From assembly GCA_001839685.1 (NCBI GenBank), contig MLAK01000574.1, forward strand, positions 38,407 through 102,406: a stretch of DNA of 64,000 bases, read 5' to 3'. Position 1 is the stretch's first letter, and every line of letters starts with the position of its first letter. Position numbers and translations under genes: made by a program. The notes under the pieces are model-generated. The model had not been told where the DNA came from. It saw only the letters and a program-made list of their open reading frames with translations, and did no database searches. This DNA is from Tritrichomonas foetus. Taxonomy: Eukaryota > Parabasalia > Tritrichomonadida > Tritrichomonadidae. Shown one piece after another: positions 45,275-54,311 of the stretch.

Positions 45275-48200
45275 ATGCCGTTTTGGTTTGGTATTGTGCT
45301 CTTCGCCTGCTTTGGGGCATCAGAAGACTATATGTATGATACAACAAAGACACCCGGTACTAAAATTGTTGATGATGGACAAGAGTCTATTGTCATTAAT
45401 ATGGAATCTTTTTCTGGAGATTTGGATGTGAGAGGTCTCTATTACTTTAAAGAATCAATCACATTACCTTTAGAGTATGCCCAAAACATAAGCCGATTTA
45501 AAGGTGACTCAAAAAATACTATTATTTCTTTTCCAAATGGAACCACTTCAGTAGTTGCCAACTGCGTAGGAAGCTTTACTCTTCTGGGATTAGAACAGGA
45601 CCCAATGACAACAATTTCAATTTATAATTACGATAGAAATGGATTTGATGTAGATATTCAAAATTTTGGAATTAAAGCTCTCTACATCAATCAAAGGTCA
45701 GCAGTTACAATCAGTAACAATAGTACATTTCTTAAGGAAAGTAGGGAAGCCATTTCTCTTGCATTTGATTTGATTTCCTGTAGTTGTGTATATCTTGAAT
45801 CACCTTTTAATCCTGATTTTCAAGTCAAATTCAAACTGAATAAAGATGATACAGATAGAAATCATGAAATAAAGCATGTAAATAATGATGGATATGACTT
45901 CAAAATAGTATCAGGTTCATATTCTAACTCAGATAGATATTATTTTGTTGAAGATTACATGTATGGTTTAGATTATGGTTTGAGCTATGAAGTAGAATTT
46001 AAAGGTACAGGTCCAAGAGAATTACAGATTAAATACAATAAGCATTCTTATAGCGAAAAGCTTGGATATTCAGCATCATCAGAATTTCCAGGATTTTCTG
46101 ATATTAGATATTACTATGGAATTAAAGTTCTTGATATTCGTGGATATTCAAAAAGTCTGATCCTTACATCGTCTCAAATATCACCAGACCTAGAAATAAT
46201 TGCGGATGATGAGAGAGAATATCAAATAGATTTCCTTCCAGATGGTATAAATAAAACATTTAGTATTAATCTTGTTGTCCAAGGAACCATAAAGCTTGGT
46301 TCAATTTCTGGTGATACTCATATTAAGAATCTTGTTGCAAATTCTGCAACTATTACTTTACTTCAAGAAGGAAATTTCTCTGTTTCTCTGAAATCATCAA
46401 AAATGATTTTACATAATGGTTTCCAAGACGATAAAATTTCTTTTGAATTTGGTAATATCGAATATTCAAATATTATTCTTCCATATGGAAAAAATCTTTC
46501 AATTCCACGTGTCAAAGCAATTCCAGGCTCACTTAATATAATAATGGAAGCATTTCAATATCCCATTGTTGCATATTCCAGTGAGAATGAGCTAGAGCTT
46601 GAAGACGTTTCACAAGATTTTACTAACAAAATAACTCTGGAATCGGATCAAATTTCAAATATAGAAGATTTATATAGTATACAACTAGTCCCAATGGAAA
46701 AAACCACTACAAATGGAATAACATTATATGGAATTGGTGCCAATCTCACATTACAGAAAATAGAGTATCAGGAAAAAGTATGTTACAAAATATCTCCGAA
46801 TTCCATATGTCCAGAAGATTATAAAATTCAAGTTTCTGATATAGGTGGAATGAGAAATATTAGTGATTTGCATCTCACATATGATAATTCTATAACAGAA
46901 GTAGAAATTCCAGTTTACGTAATCAATAATGAAACAATTAATATTCATGGAAACGGAAATTTACTTGATCATCAATTAACACTTAAATTTACATCATCAA
47001 CAAGTATTTTTTCGATAGGATCTTTGACTTTATCGAATGGGTATTTTAGTTTGAACACAGGTAATAGTTTATCACATAATAGAATTGAAAAAACATACAT
47101 TGAAAATAGTGTAGTTACTGGAATATCATATCTAGGATCATTTTTGTATATTGATTCTAATTCTAGTGTTGAAATATCAACTTGTCGTATATACTATGGA
47201 TTTATTAAATCAAATGGAAAATCTATTGGATCATTAAAATGCAATAGTTTTGTAACATTAATGTATATTGAGGTTATTTTTGATGAAGTTGAAGAGTATA
47301 CTCTTGAGAACCCGGTTTTCTTTAACACAACCTTTAACATGGAAGAAAACTCTAACTACAAAGTTCATGCTCAAAGATCATTCCTCATTGACACGATATA
47401 TTTCGTGAATATTAATATGAGCAACTCTGTAGGAATAAAAAGTTATTACTTAGAAGTAGAGAAAACCAATTTGACTGAATTAAAGTTATGTTATAGACCA
47501 GATTCAGGATATGAGTGTATTGATGATTTCATTCCGGTAGAATCTCTTGATAGATATCATAAAGTTGATTCCATTTACGTTGCGGGTGAATATTCAAGTT
47601 TAAAACTAGAATTATATAGAGAATCTATTTTTAATGGTGTAGATATCTACACTGCTGATACAGGAGACACTCTTTCATCTGCCAAAGAAATAGTAGTTTC
47701 CTATGAAACATCATACAGAGATAAGACAGAAGAATTGATAAAATATGTCAGACTACATGGTCATTCTTTCTATTATAACAAATATGATTATACATATGCT
47801 GAAAATATAATTATCGATGATGCATTTTTGCAAATCAGAGAAAATGGTGAAAAGGTCGAAATTTTATCAGGGTATCTCCAAACAAGTGTGACCAATCTAG
47901 ATTTTATCAAACTTCATTATGGTGGATCTAAACCATCTGGAATTTTAATGACTGCAAACTCTTTAGGTACTATTACTTCGCTCCCAGAAATAGTATTCAA
48001 TGGACAAAGTCCATCTGGAAACTCACTTTCAGCTCCTTTCATAAAAATGTCGTATCAATTATATCAGGAGTTTGATACTTATTTGAAATTTGAAAACCAA
48101 TTAATTGGAGATGATGTTATAACTTTGAAGTGTAAACATGTTAGTAATAATATGAATGAGTATATTTTAACTATCCTGAAATCTGATGGGCTACATGATC

Positions 48201-49909
48201 TATTTTCTGGAATAACACACGATCAAGAAAAGCCCACTATCTTCAATTTAACATATTTAACTAATATAAGATCATTACACTTCATTACTGCAAAGAATTA
48301 TTCTATTGATGTTTTAAACTTTCAGAATATTACTATTTCTGGTGGATATGGCACTGTTGTTGATATTATTGGTTCTAAAGATTCAGATGTTGCAATTGAA
48401 ACAAATTCCGAAATTATACTTAATATTCGTGCAAAAGTCAATGATTTGGCTATTAAACAAATTGGATGTATCAAAATAGTTATTCCTCAATTTAATGTGA
48501 AAACATTTACAATTCAAAGTGGAGGGAAATTTTATTTCGAGTCAATTGTTCCGGATTCTTCAATAGTTCTTCAAAGTGAAAATCCTGAATTGTTCTTCTC
48601 TGATTCAATTCCATCAATTTGTGTTGTAGGAGCAATTGATCTGACTGTTACAGCGTTATTTTCTAAAGATGTAGCTGTCTTTGATAACATGATAAAAATA
48701 TCTGATGAATATTTCTTTCTTTCAGAAAATCTCAAAACAGAAGTAGTTGATGAGTATGCAATTTATAGATGTGAAATCATAGTATATACCAAAATATATA
48801 CGCCAAAATTATGTATTGGTGATGTGAAAGATTGCCCTGAAGATTATTATCATTATGATGGGTATTCATATGGCACAAATATGCATGAAGTTAAGGGATT
48901 TTCTAGCATAGAAGAAATAGTTTTTTATAATAACAACAATGTTAAACTTTTGTTAGAAGGTTTGGGTAATAATATTCGTATCACAACAAAATCTACTGGT
49001 TTCTCATCGGCAGGATTACTCATTATTAAGAATTGTGCTGATAAACCAATAGATATTACCTTGAATGGGTCATTGAGTATCCAGAGCTCAACATCAAAAG
49101 AGTATGACAATACATTTTTACCTATTAATTTGAACCATATTGAAGTTAATAGTGGCATTATAAACTTATTTGATATTAATAGCAATCTTACTATTAATAA
49201 AGAAGGAAGGGCTTCAATAGGATTATCTAATGAGGTTCACAATGAAGAAATTATTGTGAATTATTATAATAAGATTGAACCTTTATCTTTTTATTTTGGT
49301 GGAGAATACTTAGTCTCAATACCTTATGTAACTCTTAATTTATTCGCTGTCAATTATGAAAATAATGAAGCCTTTCTTTCAATAAATAGTCAAAATCATG
49401 GATCACCTACAGAAGAACAATTTCGTAATTGCTTCAAGAACAGATATAAAATTGTTAATAAACATGAAAACTGTGAGTATGAAATAAAAGAAGCTACATA
49501 TGACTATGGATATATGAAATATGATATTATCCTGACATCAAAGTCTATGGATAAATGCACTACATCTGACCCACTTCCATCATCGCATATATCATCAAGT
49601 CAGGTTCAACCACCAATCCCGAACACACCTGAAGAAGTACCAACAATCACAGTTGACGTGGATAAAGAAGAAGTTATTTTAACCGATAAAGGTGTCGAGG
49701 GTGTCGAAATCCCAGATAGTGGAATTGTTATTGTTGAAAACGAAAAAACTAATTTCACAATTACAGGTAGTAATAATGTTAATAATGGAAAGGCTAATAT
49801 TTATGTAGGGGTTAAAAATGAAGGAACTACAATCAACATTGAAAAGAAGGATAATTATGAAAATGTCGAATATGGAATTTCTGTGAATGAGAAAAATCCA
49901 ACAGTATAG
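45275..49909 (+). CDS. giant surface protein, ectodomain part (interrupted by TAG)
   Basis: A 1544-codon frame starting with a signal sequence (MPFWFGIVLFACFGASEDYM). The protein is rich in Asn, Ser, Ile, Tyr and Asp with alternating short strands, as in beta-helix or beta-sandwich surface proteins. Degenerate modules recur with a spaced Cys pair: CYKISPNSICPEDYKIQVSD, LCYRPDSGYECIDDFIPV and KLCIGDVKDCPEDYYHY, each followed by an Ile/Leu-rich strand block. Near its end it has a Pro-rich linker (SSSQVQPPIPNTPEEVP type). The frame stops at a single TAG (49907-49909), but the same reading frame continues open to 50803, where the membrane anchor lies. It is probably a cell-surface adhesin-like protein of the parasite; no domain family is recognised. 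Confidence 0.85.
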   Translation: MPFWFGIVLFACFGASEDYMYDTTKTPGTKIVDDGQESIVINMESFSGDLDVRGLYYFKESITLPLEYAQNISRFKGDSKNTIISFPNGTTSVVANCVGSFTLLGLEQDPMTTISIYNYDRNGFDVDIQNFGIKALYINQRSAVTISNNSTFLKESREAISLAFDLISCSCVYLESPFNPDFQVKFKLNKDDTDRNHEIKHVNNDGYDFKIVSGSYSNSDRYYFVEDYMYGLDYGLSYEVEFKGTGPRELQIKYNKHSYSEKLGYSASSEFPGFSDIRYYYGIKVLDIRGYSKSLILTSSQISPDLEIIADDEREYQIDFLPDGINKTFSINLVVQGTIKLGSISGDTHIKNLVANSATITLLQEGNFSVSLKSSKMILHNGFQDDKISFEFGNIEYSNIILPYGKNLSIPRVKAIPGSLNIIMEAFQYPIVAYSSENELELEDVSQDFTNKITLESDQISNIEDLYSIQLVPMEKTTTNGITLYGIGANLTLQKIEYQEKVCYKISPNSICPEDYKIQVSDIGGMRNISDLHLTYDNSITEVEIPVYVINNETINIHGNGNLLDHQLTLKFTSSTSIFSIGSLTLSNGYFSLNTGNSLSHNRIEKTYIENSVVTGISYLGSFLYIDSNSSVEISTCRIYYGFIKSNGKSIGSLKCNSFVTLMYIEVIFDEVEEYTLENPVFFNTTFNMEENSNYKVHAQRSFLIDTIYFVNINMSNSVGIKSYYLEVEKTNLTELKLCYRPDSGYECIDDFIPVESLDRYHKVDSIYVAGEYSSLKLELYRESIFNGVDIYTADTGDTLSSAKEIVVSYETSYRDKTEELIKYVRLHGHSFYYNKYDYTYAENIIIDDAFLQIRENGEKVEILSGYLQTSVTNLDFIKLHYGGSKPSGILMTANSLGTITSLPEIVFNGQSPSGNSLSAPFIKMSYQLYQEFDTYLKFENQLIGDDVITLKCKHVSNNMNEYILTILKSDGLHDLFSGITHDQEKPTIFNLTYLTNIRSLHFITAKNYSIDVLNFQNITISGGYGTVVDIIGSKDSDVAIETNSEIILNIRAKVNDLAIKQIGCIKIVIPQFNVKTFTIQSGGKFYFESIVPDSSIVLQSENPELFFSDSIPSICVVGAIDLTVTALFSKDVAVFDNMIKISDEYFFLSENLKTEVVDEYAIYRCEIIVYTKIYTPKLCIGDVKDCPEDYYHYDGYSYGTNMHEVKGFSSIEEIVFYNNNNVKLLLEGLGNNIRITTKSTGFSSAGLLIIKNCADKPIDITLNGSLSIQSSTSKEYDNTFLPINLNHIEVNSGIINLFDINSNLTINKEGRASIGLSNEVHNEEIIVNYYNKIEPLSFYFGGEYLVSIPYVTLNLFAVNYENNEAFLSINSQNHGSPTEEQFRNCFKNRYKIVNKHENCEYEIKEATYDYGYMKYDIILTSKSMDKCTTSDPLPSSHISSSQVQPPIPNTPEEVPTITVDVDKEEVILTDKGVEGVEIPDSGIVIVENEKTNFTITGSNNVNNGKANIYVGVKNEGTTINIEKKDNYENVEYGISVNEKNPTV

Positions 49910-49933
49910 ATTTCCTTACCAAATAATAATAAT

Positions 49934-50803
49934 ATGGTTCCAATTAAGATTCTTGGAAATTCACAACAAAGCGAAGTTACTTTTCATATTGATAATGCTG
50001 TAGCTGATACAACAGCTTTTGAAATAAAAGATATGACTTTAAAGAATAGTGAAATGAAAATTAATTTCCCACAAAATGTCAATTTGATTTCGATGACTAC
50101 TATTCATTCTTATGATTCTTCAAAAGTAATTCCATCAATACGTACAGGCTCATCAATTTTGGAATCACAAAATCCAACAATAGAAACTAAAACTTTAGAA
50201 TCTCAAGCATTTTCTGTCACTAATTTAGAAAATGTGAAAATTACACAATCAATTATCACCAATATGAACTCTAGAATCGTTTTTTCTGGTGATTCGTGTT
50301 CAGTTAATCAGATCGATATAGAAATTAGGTTTGATCCAAGTCAATTAAATAACTATCCTGTGCTTTCAACAAGTTCCTCAAAGAATATCGGAACTCCTAA
50401 TTCTATTAAACTAAGCATAATTGCAGCAGCAGTCGATTCTAATAGTGATTTCATTATCGCTGATGGACTGTCAAACCAAAGCTTTTGCGAAACATGGTTG
50501 AATACTGTTTCACTTAGTTATTTTGATAAGAAATACTGTAAAGCGAATAATGATAATACATACACTCTATATGCAAGCAAAGATGGTGGAAATGGTGGTG
50601 GTGGTGGTGAGAATGGTAGTGATGATCCTGGATCGAATCTTCCTCTGATCATTGGAGTTGTGGTTGCTGTTGTGGTTGTCATAATTATAATCATTGTTGT
50701 TGTAGTATGTGTTCGAAAGCATAAATCATCATTTAAATCAAGAAGTTCTACTTCGTCTTCAAATGAAAGTGCAAGTACAGTTAACTCTGACAGTGAAATT
50801 TAA
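49934..50803 (+). CDS. giant surface protein, membrane-anchor part (same frame after TAG)
   Basis: A 289-codon frame in exactly the same phase as the upstream 1544-codon frame, separated only by the TAG at 49907-49909. The codons between the stop and the first ATG at 49934 are also open and read ISLPNNNN. It holds the last ectodomain strands, a Gly-rich spacer (DGGNGGGGGENGSDDPGS), one transmembrane helix (LPLIIGVVVAVVVVIIIIIV), a basic stop-transfer segment (CVRKHKSSFKSRS) and a short Ser-rich cytosolic tail. Joined to the upstream part it gives a normal type I membrane protein of about 1840 residues. On its own it has no signal peptide and would not be secreted. Confidence 0.8.
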   Translation: MVPIKILGNSQQSEVTFHIDNAVADTTAFEIKDMTLKNSEMKINFPQNVNLISMTTIHSYDSSKVIPSIRTGSSILESQNPTIETKTLESQAFSVTNLENVKITQSIITNMNSRIVFSGDSCSVNQIDIEIRFDPSQLNNYPVLSTSSSKNIGTPNSIKLSIIAAAVDSNSDFIIADGLSNQSFCETWLNTVSLSYFDKKYCKANNDNTYTLYASKDGGNGGGGGENGSDDPGSNLPLIIGVVVAVVVVIIIIIVVVVCVRKHKSSFKSRSSTSSSNESASTVNSDSEI

Positions 50804-51523
50804 TTATTTTCAATTTAAAAAAATCATTATTCTAAAACTCTTTCATTTTTTCCAAAGCGGTTCAATTTATTAATGAACAAACAATATGGTTATTTACGGC
50901 TCCGTTCTATGCTTATATATAATATCGTTTTTTAAAAAATTGATATTTATGTGATTATTATCACCAAAATTGGCCTATGAATACTGAATGAGTCAATTTA
51001 AATTGATTAATTTGGTAATTATAGATAAGATTATAAAACAGAAGCCTGTATGAAAATGATTGAAATTTCCCATTTTCTTCATTCATGGTGGGATTAATTT
51101 AAATAAACGTGTCCTATAATATACATTTAGTTCCTACATTATGAAAAAGTTAAAACACATTATTGAATTGTTGCATATAAAGTATTGAAATTAGAGATCC
51201 AATAGCAGTTTCATATTTCACATTAGAAAATAATCTATAAAATCTCCCTATTCACACTACATACATAATTGTATATCTGCATTAAAAATATATAAAACTT
51301 CTATTAGATATATAGGGAATATCGGATGGTTTTCGAATACACGTTTAGAAATATGATTTATTCTTTGATTATTTGGCTGATTTAAGACCAAATACTAGTT
51401 GAAATGTCTGTTGTAAACTAGTCAATTTCGGACAATGTTGATCACACATAGAAAATATATATTTCATATGACATTTCTAAATTTAAATTCAATTTATTTC
51501 ACATCATCCGACCAAATTCAGTG
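50804..51523. other. intergenic, no gene seen
   Basis: AT-rich spacer after the surface-protein gene and before the WD40 gene. A TCACA box at 51499-51503 lies 23 bases before the next ATG. No other feature is seen. Confidence 0.45.
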
Positions 51524-52735
51524 ATGAGTGCGATTTTTATTGGTGCAGCCATTTTACTTGGTATTGCGGTTGCCGTCTACTTCTTTTTTGTGAAAAACGA
51601 TAAGAAAGGAACATCAAAATCGAACAGTAAAAACTCCCACCCGAACAATAATCAATCAAATAATTCCCAAAAAAATTCGATGAAAGAAGAGAAAAAAGAA
51701 GACAAAAAAGAAGACAAAATCAAGCAAACAAAGCAACAAAAGCAACAAAAACAACAAAGTAAGCCAATGGAAACAGCCGAGCATTATATGACAGTAGGAA
51801 ATACAATCCCAATCTGCATGTCGTTCGAACAAACAGGTGAATATTTTGTCGTTGCATGCAGGAACCGCCAGCAGATACTTTTTGAAGTCAACGGAATCGA
51901 CAAGAATGCACCAGGCAAGCAAAGATATCGACTTACAGACGACACAGTTGTTGATTGTTCATTTTTCACAAACAATAGCAAACAACTTGAAGTTGCATTT
52001 GCATTAGACCGCTCAAAATCAATTCAATCTTTCGTTCTCATTCCAAATTCCAATAAATTTGAAAACGGACAAATAAACATTCCAAATGCTGGAAAATTAA
52101 CCGTTGATAAAATTCAAGTTGCTCCGGATCAATCTTTTGTTGCAGCACTTGGTGATGAAACATACATTCGTGTATTTCATCCAAACGGAACTCACCTTTT
52201 TGCTAAAGACACATCACAAATGCGAAATACTGAAATAACAGTATCAAGTAATTCCGAATTAGTTTCAGCCTCTTCCTATACATCAGAAATTGTTGTGTAT
52301 GGAATTGACAGAGATCGTAGCGATGTTCCATCAAAAGTTACAAAAGCATTTTCCTTCTCTGAACATAAAAACAGCATTCAAACTCTCGATTTCGATAGAA
52401 AAACAATGTTGATCGCTTCAGGAAGTAAAGATTGTAAATACAACGTTTGGTTGGCCCCTCTTCGATGGAGAGAAGGCGATATAGCACGTTTACAATGGTC
52501 TGGAACACTTCCAGAACCAATTTTCTTAATAAGAATGTGTCCAACTTCCCAAATGGTCGCATGTGTGACAGAAAATGGAAAATTATACTTTTGCACAAAA
52601 GAGGGTATTCAAAAAACCGTCGATGTTGCACACAATATGGGCGTGGCAGATATCAAATGGTCCCCTGACGGACGCTTTGTTGTTGTAATGTCGCATGGAT
52701 CACAGTTCCTCTATGCGTTCGAACGACCAAACTGA
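51524..52735 (+). CDS. TBL2-like WD40 protein with N-terminal membrane anchor
   Basis: A 403-residue protein starting MSAIFIGAAILLGIAVAVYF, a single N-terminal signal-anchor helix. A long Lys/Gln/Asn-rich cytosolic linker (about 28-80) follows, then a WD40 propeller. The best repeats are FSFSEHKNSIQTLDFD...SGSKDCKYNVW and AHNMGVADIKWSPDGRFVVV. The combination (N-terminal anchor, Lys/Gln-rich linker, propeller) matches transducin beta-like 2 (TBL2), an ER protein that binds PERK and mRNA-linked factors in animals. The first strand set is MTVGNTIPICMSFEQTGEYF. The propeller is slightly short and some WD pairs are degenerate. The ATG is preferred over the GTG at 51521. Confidence 0.75.
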   Translation: MSAIFIGAAILLGIAVAVYFFFVKNDKKGTSKSNSKNSHPNNNQSNNSQKNSMKEEKKEDKKEDKIKQTKQQKQQKQQSKPMETAEHYMTVGNTIPICMSFEQTGEYFVVACRNRQQILFEVNGIDKNAPGKQRYRLTDDTVVDCSFFTNNSKQLEVAFALDRSKSIQSFVLIPNSNKFENGQINIPNAGKLTVDKIQVAPDQSFVAALGDETYIRVFHPNGTHLFAKDTSQMRNTEITVSSNSELVSASSYTSEIVVYGIDRDRSDVPSKVTKAFSFSEHKNSIQTLDFDRKTMLIASGSKDCKYNVWLAPLRWREGDIARLQWSGTLPEPIFLIRMCPTSQMVACVTENGKLYFCTKEGIQKTVDVAHNMGVADIKWSPDGRFVVVMSHGSQFLYAFERPN

Positions 52736-53201
52736 AATAGTAAGTAGGAAACAAATCAAACATAAACGATTATCAATAAATCGGACTTTAAATCAATCTT
52801 TTGGATTTTAGCAATTACTTTAAATCGATTTTTTTTGTTTGCTTGGAGAATTTCTTGAGTTTGTTAGTTTCCTTATGAATATTATGCAGATTTTTTTAGT
52901 AGCATGTAGACAATCTAATTTATTGAATAGATTTCTCGTTATTTCTTAAAATTAGTCAAAAATACAGATGATGGTATTTTTCTCATAAGTTATATTTTTT
53001 GTTTTGTTTTTCATGATTCTCTGTTCTAAGTAATCATTGTTGATGGAAGATAAATTGCATAAACCTATTATTGAATAGGGTAAAAGGAATATAGGATGAT
53101 AAAAAAACATTATCAATTTTTCATCATTTTGGCCATATAATTATTGAAAAAATGCATCGTTATTCAACAATTGACTTTTTCAATAGTTTATCGAATCATT
53201 G
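52736..53201. other. intergenic, no gene seen
   Basis: AT-rich spacer between two plus-strand genes. A T-rich stretch lies around 52820-53000. No RNA gene or repeat is seen. Confidence 0.45.
53196..53200 (+). promoter_or_regulatory. initiator-like box before the HEAT gene
   Basis: TCATT directly before the ATG at 53202, four bases from the A to the start codon. It is a short motif and may be coincidental. Confidence 0.3.
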
Positions 53202-54194
53202 ATGGAGAATTCGAAATCGAGTTTTTTTCTCCAAATTCTCCAAGATCTCTCAAGCAAATCAGCAAGCATCCGATATCACAGCCAATATGCTCTTCGAAGC
53301 TTCTCAGCAAAAGATTCAGCAACTGTAATCAACGAATTCGCCGAATATTTTCGCTCAGTTTCAACGTTAGAGCCACGAATTTTAAATGAATTGACTTATT
53401 TAATAAAAAATCTTCATCAAGATGACAAATCTGGTTTAGGTGGATTACATTCGATTTTCCAATCAATTGAAAAGCTTTGTCATAATGCTCAAACTATTAC
53501 ATGCTCAATTGAATTATTAAATTTGTGTGAAACTTTTTTTACAACTTTCCCAGATTTATTTTTCAGGTTATGTGACCCATCAAAAAATATGCCAATTGTA
53601 ACAACATTAACAGCATCACAATTTATATCTATAAATCCTAAATCTTCCAATATTACTTCAAGTTCACATTCAATTCATACATCAAACTCAACATCAGACT
53701 CAACATCAAAATTTGCTATAGTTGAACATGCTGATTTATTTTTAGAAAAAAATGATGATTCAATTTTCTTTAAATATGCTTCTGTTCTTTTTTTATCTGC
53801 TTTATTTCCATTTTCGAGTCGACTCTCACCAAATTCTTTGAAAATTTACAAATTAAAATCACTGGAATTCATTAATTTTTTCTTAAATAAACCAATTGAT
53901 GCATTCTCTCAATATTTTCCAATCTTGCTTCCTTTGAATTTTCCAGACGATCCAAATGAATGTTCAGAAATGCTACGCAAACTTTCAATTATTTCAAGAG
54001 AAAATCCAAAAATTGCACATTTTTTGATTCCTTCTTTACTTTCGCTTCTCGGGAACTCTTTTGCAGAAGCAGATATAGAAATAGTAATTGAGTCACTTTT
54101 ACCAACATTATCATTAATTCCTTTTCATTTTAGCTCTTCACTTCCTGATGAATCAGTGGTTGATGGTTTTAAAATGGCTGTTCAAGCTGTTTAA
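53202..54194 (+). CDS. HEAT-repeat protein, N-terminal part (interrupted by TAA)
   Basis: A 330-codon frame starting MENSKSSFFLQILQDLSSKS. It is all helical, with repeating pairs such as IRYHSQYALRSFSAKDSATV and ILNELTYLIKNLHQ. A Ser/Thr/Asn-rich disordered patch (about 150-180) breaks the array. It stops at TAA 54192-54194, but the same frame runs open from there to 57146. Joined, the protein would be about 1314 residues of HEAT-like helices. MROH-type maestro heat-like proteins are one candidate, but no family is certain. Confidence 0.7.
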   Translation: MENSKSSFFLQILQDLSSKSASIRYHSQYALRSFSAKDSATVINEFAEYFRSVSTLEPRILNELTYLIKNLHQDDKSGLGGLHSIFQSIEKLCHNAQTITCSIELLNLCETFFTTFPDLFFRLCDPSKNMPIVTTLTASQFISINPKSSNITSSSHSIHTSNSTSDSTSKFAIVEHADLFLEKNDDSIFFKYASVLFLSALFPFSSRLSPNSLKIYKLKSLEFINFFLNKPIDAFSQYFPILLPLNFPDDPNECSEMLRKLSIISRENPKIAHFLIPSLLSLLGNSFAEADIEIVIESLLPTLSLIPFHFSSSLPDESVVDGFKMAVQAV

Positions 54195-54311
54195 ACACTT
54201 TATCAAAAGAATACAAAAGTTTTTTCGAAAATTGTTTCTTATGCCAAAAATGGAACCATCGAGCAAAGGCTTGGTTGTCAATATTGTATTACTTGTTTAA
54301 TTAAGCTTGAT

